Source: Bombyx mori
Taxonomy: Eukaryota; Arthropoda; Insecta; Lepidoptera; Bombycidae
DNA length: 64,000 nt
Assembly (NCBI RefSeq): GCF_030269925.1
Contig: NC_085125.1
Location: 124,001-188,000 of the forward strand
Reading direction: 5' to 3'
Shown here: in pieces, positions 58,802-64,000 of the stretch
How positions within the stretch are numbered: position 1 is the stretch's first letter
Layout of the letters: the number at the start of each line of letters is the position of its first letter
Notes under the pieces: model-generated
The model's input: only the letters and a program-made list of their open reading frames with translations
Databases searched by the model: none
Told to the model about the DNA's origin: nothing
Made by a program: the position numbers and the translations under genes

Positions 58802-58852
58802 GGTACCTAGTTTTCTATTTTTTTTACGGGTCATGTGAGTGTGCACTACACT

Positions 58853-59466
58853 TATGCCGGCCACTCACATGCGCGCAAACATTCGTACAATGTATTGAAT
58901 GTTTGCGCGCATGTGAGTGGCCGTCAAACGTTCATTCGCAAACTTAGCGGCTGTGCAAATGGGTTCGGTACTTAATTTGCGAACCCGTTTGCGCTTCCTC
59001 CTACAGTTGTTTGCGAATGTCTCACGAATTTCTCTTCTTTTTTAATTCGCCAATAGAACATTGCAAAGAAAGATAGTTTTTAATTCTTTCCCAGGCGTCA
59101 TTAACGGCCATTCTGTTTTTATGAGATTTCTTTTGAGGGTCCCATATGGTCAATTCATTTTGCAGGAGTTCAATGAACTTCATCACCTTGGTGCTGTTCC
59201 AATCCATAATGAAGGTACGCTATATAGTAAATGTCACGAACTATGAAAATGGTGAAACGTCCGTTACCTTCGCAATCGTTGGCGCAACTGGTCACACGAA
59301 TGTGTGGGAGACTACACGAATGATCGCGGTTCGCGCGCTTTGATGTCCATTAAAAAACCGACACAGCTTGGAAAACTGCGAATGCAGCGAAAACTTTGCA
59401 TAATCATTCGCAAACGCCGTCCTACACTTGCGGGTTTGCGTATTCGTGCGAATGTGAGTGACCGGT
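58853..59466 (-). mobile_element. Harbinger-like element with MADF gene fragment
   Basis: Ends are related inverted repeats, ccggccactcacatgcgcgc on the left and ccggtcactcacattcgcac (complement) on the right. The minus strand at 59022-59207 reads MDWNSTKVMKFIELLQNEL, TIWDPQKKSHKNRMAVNDAW and SLQCSIGELKKKRNS. This is a MADF DNA-binding domain, the accessory protein type found beside PIF/Harbinger nucleases. The nuclease is missing. A perfect palindrome marks the left end. Confidence 0.72.
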
Positions 59467-59468
59467 AT

Positions 59469-60376
59469 AATGCGGAGTTTACATTACGAAATTAGTGTCA
59501 TGCATGTTGAACTCAGTTTCACGAAAGTAGTTTCGATATATGCGAAAGTAATTTCGTTAAAAAATTAGTGTCGCGAAATCCACAGTATCGCAGTAGCCAT
59601 CGCGCCTTCAGCATCAAAGCTATAATTTGCTATATTCAATGTAGCTAAAGAAATGCTTATATACTATATGTAAGAAATGCTTATATATAATGCTTATATT
59701 ATTATATTTTATGGTAGGCAGCGGCTTGGCTCTGCCCCTGGCATTGCTGACGTCCATGAGCGACGGTGACGACTTACCATCAGGTGGGCCGTATGCTCGT
59801 CTGCCTACAAGGGCAAAAAAAAACCTATAAACTTAAAAAAAGACTATCAAGAAAAAAAAAGTTGGTAGATTCGACGATGGTCAATAAGAAGGCATTTAGG
59901 TGCAATGAAGTTAATCTCTGAATTAGCAGATGAAGATCCTGAGAGTTATAAAAACTATTTTCGAATGAGTGAAGATAATTTTGATTTTTTACTGTAGGTG
60001 TTTCGGGTCCCAGACACCCTTGTCGCAGATATTCATTAATAAGATCTATATTTTTTTCTGTACTCCATCGTTGGTTTGCCATTTTCAACGCTTGAAGCGC
60101 GTCCGAACTAACAATACACACGTCCGCACAGCGCAGGCCCTTTCGCGACCATAGATTAAACACTGTTCGCGACATTAGTTTCACGTCGCGTCTACACTAT
60201 GAAATTAGTTGCATGACACTAATTTCACCAAAAAATCGCGCAGGGCACGAAACTAATTTGCATGCATGAAATTAATGCATGCATTACGAAAGTATTAAAT
60301 TACACGTGAAACTGTTGGTAAAACTAATGTCACGAAATTAATTTCACGCCACTAATTTCGTAATGTAAATTCGGCT
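59469..60376. mobile_element. Internally deleted PIF/Harbinger transposon
   Basis: Terminal inverted repeats share gtttacattacgaaattagtg-type text (left from 59474, right ending near 60374). On the plus strand at about 59883-59996 is RRHLGAMKLISELADEDPES then YKNYFRMSEDNFDFLL, the N-terminal region of a Harbinger nuclease. On the minus strand at about 60000-60085 is ANQRWSTEKNIDLINEYLRQ and CLGPETPTV, a MADF domain. The nuclease core between them has been deleted. A LINE-tail retroposon sits at 59713-59824. Confidence 0.72.
59713..59824 (+). mobile_element. LINE-tail retroposon, short copy inside Harbinger
   Basis: ggtaggcagcggcttggctc, catcaggtgggccgtatgct and gcctacaagggc with an A run. 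Same 110 bp unit as at 36345 and 19018. Confidence 0.8.
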
Positions 60377-60795
60377 TTACTTAAGTAATGACAGAACGTA
60401 TGCAAATTTTGTAGAGCGTCACCTTGTTGTGAAAGGACAATTTACTTCGCTTGCATATTATGCGGTAGAGTCGATCGAGTAGAAACGCGACTCGGTCGCC
60501 TAATGTGGGGCCCGAATATCATCCCCTCTGTGGAGAGTATGGCCAAAGATTTTTATGGCGGGAATGGTGTTACCGCGCCTAATTGGTGACGAGATATTAT
60601 CGGTAGTGTCGATAGGGCGACTTCTTCTGAAGAGCACGGCTGTGCTTTCCGTGGGGTTGATGTCGATGCGGAGTTTACTATGCATGAACGACATCTTCCT
60701 ACTCGAGTAGGAGATAGCCTTATCATCTGCGAAAAGGGCTAAGTGGGACTCAGTCTCTTCTTAGTGCAATAGCACTTCGGCTCTCTTCAGTCTTC

Positions 60796-61004
60796 TAACC
60801 ACCCTGCCTATTTCTGCCGTGAAGCAGTAATGCGTTTCGGTTTGAAGGGTGGGGCAGCCGTTGTAACTATACTTGAGCCCTTAGAACTTGTATCTCAAGG
60901 TGGGTGGCGCATTTGCGTTGTGGATGTCTATGGGCTCCAGTAGCCACTTAACACCAGGTGGGCTGTGAGCTCGTGCACCCATCTAAGCAATAAAAAAAAA
61001 AAAG
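60796..61004 (+). mobile_element. Bm1 SINE, 5'-truncated
   Basis: cctatttctgccgtgaagca, gtttgaagggtggggcagcc, aggtgggtggcgcatttgcg and ccatctaagcaat with an A run. Confidence 0.9.
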
Positions 61005-61410
61005 CGGTCATTATAGTTATAAGCGGAAAATTGTTTAACGTCGAATATGGTTGAGCGAAAATGTAATGAGAAGATGATTACAATTTTAAGAGTATATCGA
61101 ACTTCACCTTCTAAACCAAAATGACTCGATTAACATTTTTGGGATAAGGAGTCCAATATTAAAATAATGCAAACTTTTTGTAAAATTATTCTATTTACAT
61201 GATGTACACCGTATCATTGAACAATTTCATTTCAAAAGTTGCCAAGCTAAAATATTTTAACCTTTATATTGGTCATAATAATATTGTTCACTTAACTATG
61301 AAAAAAAAAAGAACATTATTATCGGTTATAATAATCCCCGAGGGTGTGTGCGGAGAGCGGCGCGCTGGAGCGAGCACAGTTTGCTTGGATGGAATACACC
61401 TCACAAACTT

Positions 61411-63879
61411 TTAAAAATTTTTATATTTCAAGAAATTCCTGTACTTCTTCGGGTTCAATCCGTAAGCTTTTAGTCTGTTGTCGGAAATATTTTCTAATTT
61501 ATCGCTGTGTCTATTTTGGTTAAATTTAGATTTAAAATTATTTTTATGTTTGATATTTTGGAGTTTTGTTTTCTTTGCACAAGGCTCATTGCAGTCCGGC
61601 AGCCCGCCGAGCTCCCTCTTGGCAGCCCTGTGCGGGGGCGGACCGCCCAGCTGGCTCGGCTGCGCGGCGGTGATGTCCTCAACAGTGAAGTTGTTACTGT
61701 TGTGTTTAGATTTCTTTTTCTTCTTGATGACATTATCTTCGACTCCTACTTTAGTAGAACTAAGTTCTATTTTTATGTTACCTTCTGCAACATTTTCAGT
61801 GGTGTCTTCTATATATTCGTCCTGTGCTTTATACTTCTTTTTGTTTCTGTTTCCTTTTATATGACAAGAAGTAGGTTCTTCGTTGTTATCTAGTACCTGT
61901 TCCTCTGCATTCTGTGTATTATTGTGCTCTCCGTTCTCGTGCACAGAGTGGCCACTTTCATCTGCGACGTTTTCAGCATTATGTTGTTTACTTTTATCTT
62001 TCTTCTTCTTCTTTTTCTTTTTGTTGACTTTCTGCTCTGGTATGATTACTTCTGGCTCCCTAAAGAGAAGAGAACTGATTTGTTAGCAGTATACCACATA
62101 TGACAGAAGAGTATTTTAATTAGATTACATATTGAAACAGTACAGAATGGTAATTCAACAAGACATTGTTTTAATCACCTAAAAATAATTTAAAACATTT
62201 TCAATAAATCCTAAACAATTTGTACCTGGTGTAGGTGAAGTGGAAGAACAGACCCTAAAGCCTTCGTCAAACAGAACCCGTAATTAGCACGGCGTCAGAG
62301 CGCTAAACTGACGCCGCGCTATGACGCCAAGACGTGTTGTACTACTATGGTAACATACCGTCAAACAGAGCCCCGGCGCTATAAGTACGCAGCGCTCTGT
62401 CGCGGCGTTAGGACGCTTTGACGTCGCGGGTTGTAATTTTTTACAAATTTTATTTTAGCGTCCGAGTGAATGTGTATTAAAATACTAGATAATGCCCGAG
62501 AAAATTATAGGAATAGTTAGAAAACACCCATGCTTATACAATGCCACATCTGAATCACTCGATATCTTCATACTTTTAAATTTTCACACTGCTATCGAAA
62601 GGCACTATGATTTGGCGACTGCGTTGCGTCAAGGAGCGTTGGACTCATCTAGTCAATTTGTGTGACATGAAAAGAGCACGACGTTAAGTACGCGGCGCTA
62701 AGTACGCGTTCTGTTTGACGAAGGCTTTAGTATTGGAATTTAATGAGTATTAATATCTCCTACTTCTTCCTACCTATTCGCTGGTAGCCTAAAAGGCTAT
62801 TCCAGCTACACCCGGACGGGCAGGTGAGTTCACGGGCTCAATCTGAAAGAATTTGCTTCGCGGAATCTACCACCGGATCGCAAACGCGACCCACTGAGAA
62901 AATCTGGCGAGAAACTCAGTGGGCTGTGTCTGTGAGTTACTTTGGGTTCGGGCAGCGGAACTAACAGTAAACACTGACTCGGGTAAATCCTTGAAGAGAC
63001 TCGGTAATATTTTCTTCTTCAAGTTGATATCGGCCGCTTTCGCTGCGTAGGTATTGAGGTCTCCCTTCTCCACGTGTTGAGGTCGATACTTGACTATCTT
63101 CTTGAGCGGCACCCACTGCGTGAGCTCTTTGTCGTCTGCCAGAAGAATCTGTTAATCATAACATTTTATAATAGAGTTTATGAACAGGCGGGCGGGAGTG
63201 AGGCTCGGTGCGGACGTGAGAGCGACCTCCTCCACCGACAGCCCGAAGTCGTTGGGCAGCACTTGTCGGTACTTGAAGCGCGTGGGCAGGTCGCCGGCGA
63301 TGACGTCCTCGCAGTCCATGCCGTAGTACTGCTCCATGAAGCGCGCGTAGGGCAGGTCCCCCGGCACGTACGTGGGCCGCTCCCCGGACAACAGCTCCGC
63401 CAGTTTGGACTTTTTCTTTCTGTTCCTTCGTTTGTTGCCGAGGTTGCGTTTTATTTCTTCTACAAGATTCGTCCTGGCTTCGTTCGGATCGTAGTCCGCA
63501 TCCATCTGCAACAGCATTATTTGAGTGGGAGCATCTATACAGTCGCTAGTGTGTATTGCGGGCGGGGGGCAGCTACTGACGTTGAAGTCGGGGTCCTCGC
63601 AGTGCGGCGCGTCGTGCGGCGCAGGGTGCGACTCTCCACCCTCCGGCTCGTAGTTCTCCCAATGCTCTATAAAAGAAAGTTGATGGGATTAGATCAAATT
63701 ACTGACACTGTGGAAGAGCTGAAGGAGCTCTGGGGCGCACCTATCTCCAGCTCGAGGTCGAGGGCGGGGCAGGCGGGGGGCCGGCGCGCGTCGGGGCGTG
63801 CGTAGTAGTGCTGGTCGAACAGCGCGGCCATGCGGCGGTCGTGCTGCGCCGGCTCCCACTCGCCCTCCACGTCCTCCTC
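61411..63879 (-). CDS. KRI1: KRI1-like ribosome biogenesis protein, 3' part (five exons)
   Basis: KRI1 is a nucleolar protein needed for 40S pre-ribosome assembly. Exons are complement(join(61411..62059, 62979..63148, 63227..63505, 63582..63664, 63741..63879)) with consistent phases. The order is GEWEPAQHDRRMAALFDQHY, ALENYEPEGGES to HCEDPDFN, then MDADYDPNEARTNLVEEIKR and DLPTRFKYRQVLPNDFGLSV in the KRI1 C-terminal domain, then ILLADDKELTQWVPLKKIVK and YRPQHVEKGDLNTYAAKAAD. The last exon is lysine-rich and ends RLKAYGLNPKKYRNFLKYK. Two donors read GTCAGT rather than the commoner GTAAGT or GTGAGT (at 63582 and 62979). The N terminus lies beyond the right edge. Intron 62060-62978 holds a MITE and a dispersed repeat. 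Confidence 0.9.
62255..62730. mobile_element. MITE with perfect 23 bp inverted repeats and MADF remnant
   Basis: The sequence at 62255-62277 (starting ctaaagccttcgtcaaac) is repeated exactly inverted at 62708-62730. The interior plus strand at about 62492-62580 reads MPEKIIGIVRKHPCLYNAT then SESLDIF, the first part of a MADF domain (the I-L-V-x-K-H-P-x-L-Y motif). This makes it a Harbinger-like deletion derivative. It lies in a KRI1 intron. A target duplication is not clear. Confidence 0.76.
62762..62950 (+). repeat. Dispersed repeat, GAGCTCACGGGCTCAA family, in KRI1 intron
   Basis: cctattcgctggtagcct, ggctattccagctacacccg, caggtgagttcacgggctca and ctggcgagaaactcagtggg. It ends about 30 bp before a KRI1 exon. 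Confidence 0.68.
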
Positions 63880-64000
63880 CTGCGGACGCCGCACCCGACC
63901 TTAGCTCCTCAACTAAATACAGTTGTCAGTTATGCACATTACATTAGGTAATGGATAGTCGCACGAACATAGTAAGATTGTAGGCTACAGCACGAGGCTG

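Noticed and set aside
61478..61893. Hydrophobic plus-strand frames that look like membrane proteins
   Set aside because: Complement of the lysine-rich last exon of KRI1, which produces Leu/Phe-rich antisense frames.
63074..63805. 243-codon plus-strand frame at the right edge
   Set aside because: It is the antisense of KRI1 exons and introns. The minus strand gives a recognisable protein with matching splice sites.

Overview
The window is lepidopteran nuclear DNA, almost certainly Bombyx (silkworm). The evidence is the Bm1 SINE family (tRNA-headed, about 450 bp), lepidopteran-type Helitrons, mariner, RTE and R1-clade non-LTR retrotransposons, AT-rich intergenic DNA, and ordinary spliced animal genes with GT/AG introns. 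No bacterial or viral gene organisation is present.

Host genes, left to right: the 5' end of Eps15 on the minus strand (three exons, 2244-6691, gene continues off the left edge); a delta/epsilon-type glutathione S-transferase on the minus strand (four exons, 8461-10973, first short coding exon not found); an uninterrupted CCDC50-like gene on the plus strand (32792-34105); DNAJC2/zuotin on the minus strand (two coding exons, 37314-39951); pyroglutamyl-peptidase I on the plus strand (three exons, 48711-51364); ribosomal protein S9 on the minus strand (55568-58136, with a 5'TOP-like leader exon); and the 3' part of KRI1 on the minus strand (five exons, 61411-63879, running off the right edge). 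The genes are unrelated housekeeping genes with no operon-like relationship.

Much of the remaining sequence is mobile DNA. Three elements look full length with open reading frames: a DD34D mariner (2875-4165, TA target duplication), a 7.0 kb GC-rich R1-clade LINE with overlapping UAAUG ORFs (11982-18980, 14 bp target duplication, sitting inside a Bm1 SINE), and a 3.28 kb RTE-clade LINE (19469-22750, 16 bp target duplication). Around them are deletion derivatives and MITEs: a 1.33 kb fold-back element with arms over 400 bp and 9 bp target duplications, a gutted hAT with 8 bp duplications, several PIF/Harbinger-like remnants carrying MADF-domain pieces, two non-autonomous Helitrons, three decayed IS630/Tc1-type transposase remnants, and several retroposon families with poly-A tails.

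The least explained segments are a 1288 bp tandem duplication (45780-48357) carrying a conserved 98-residue ORF, a decayed coding region at 25620-26250 that may derive from a POT1-like telomere protein, and the palindromic and inverted repeats listed in the findings. All calls are from reading the sequence; no database search was run.
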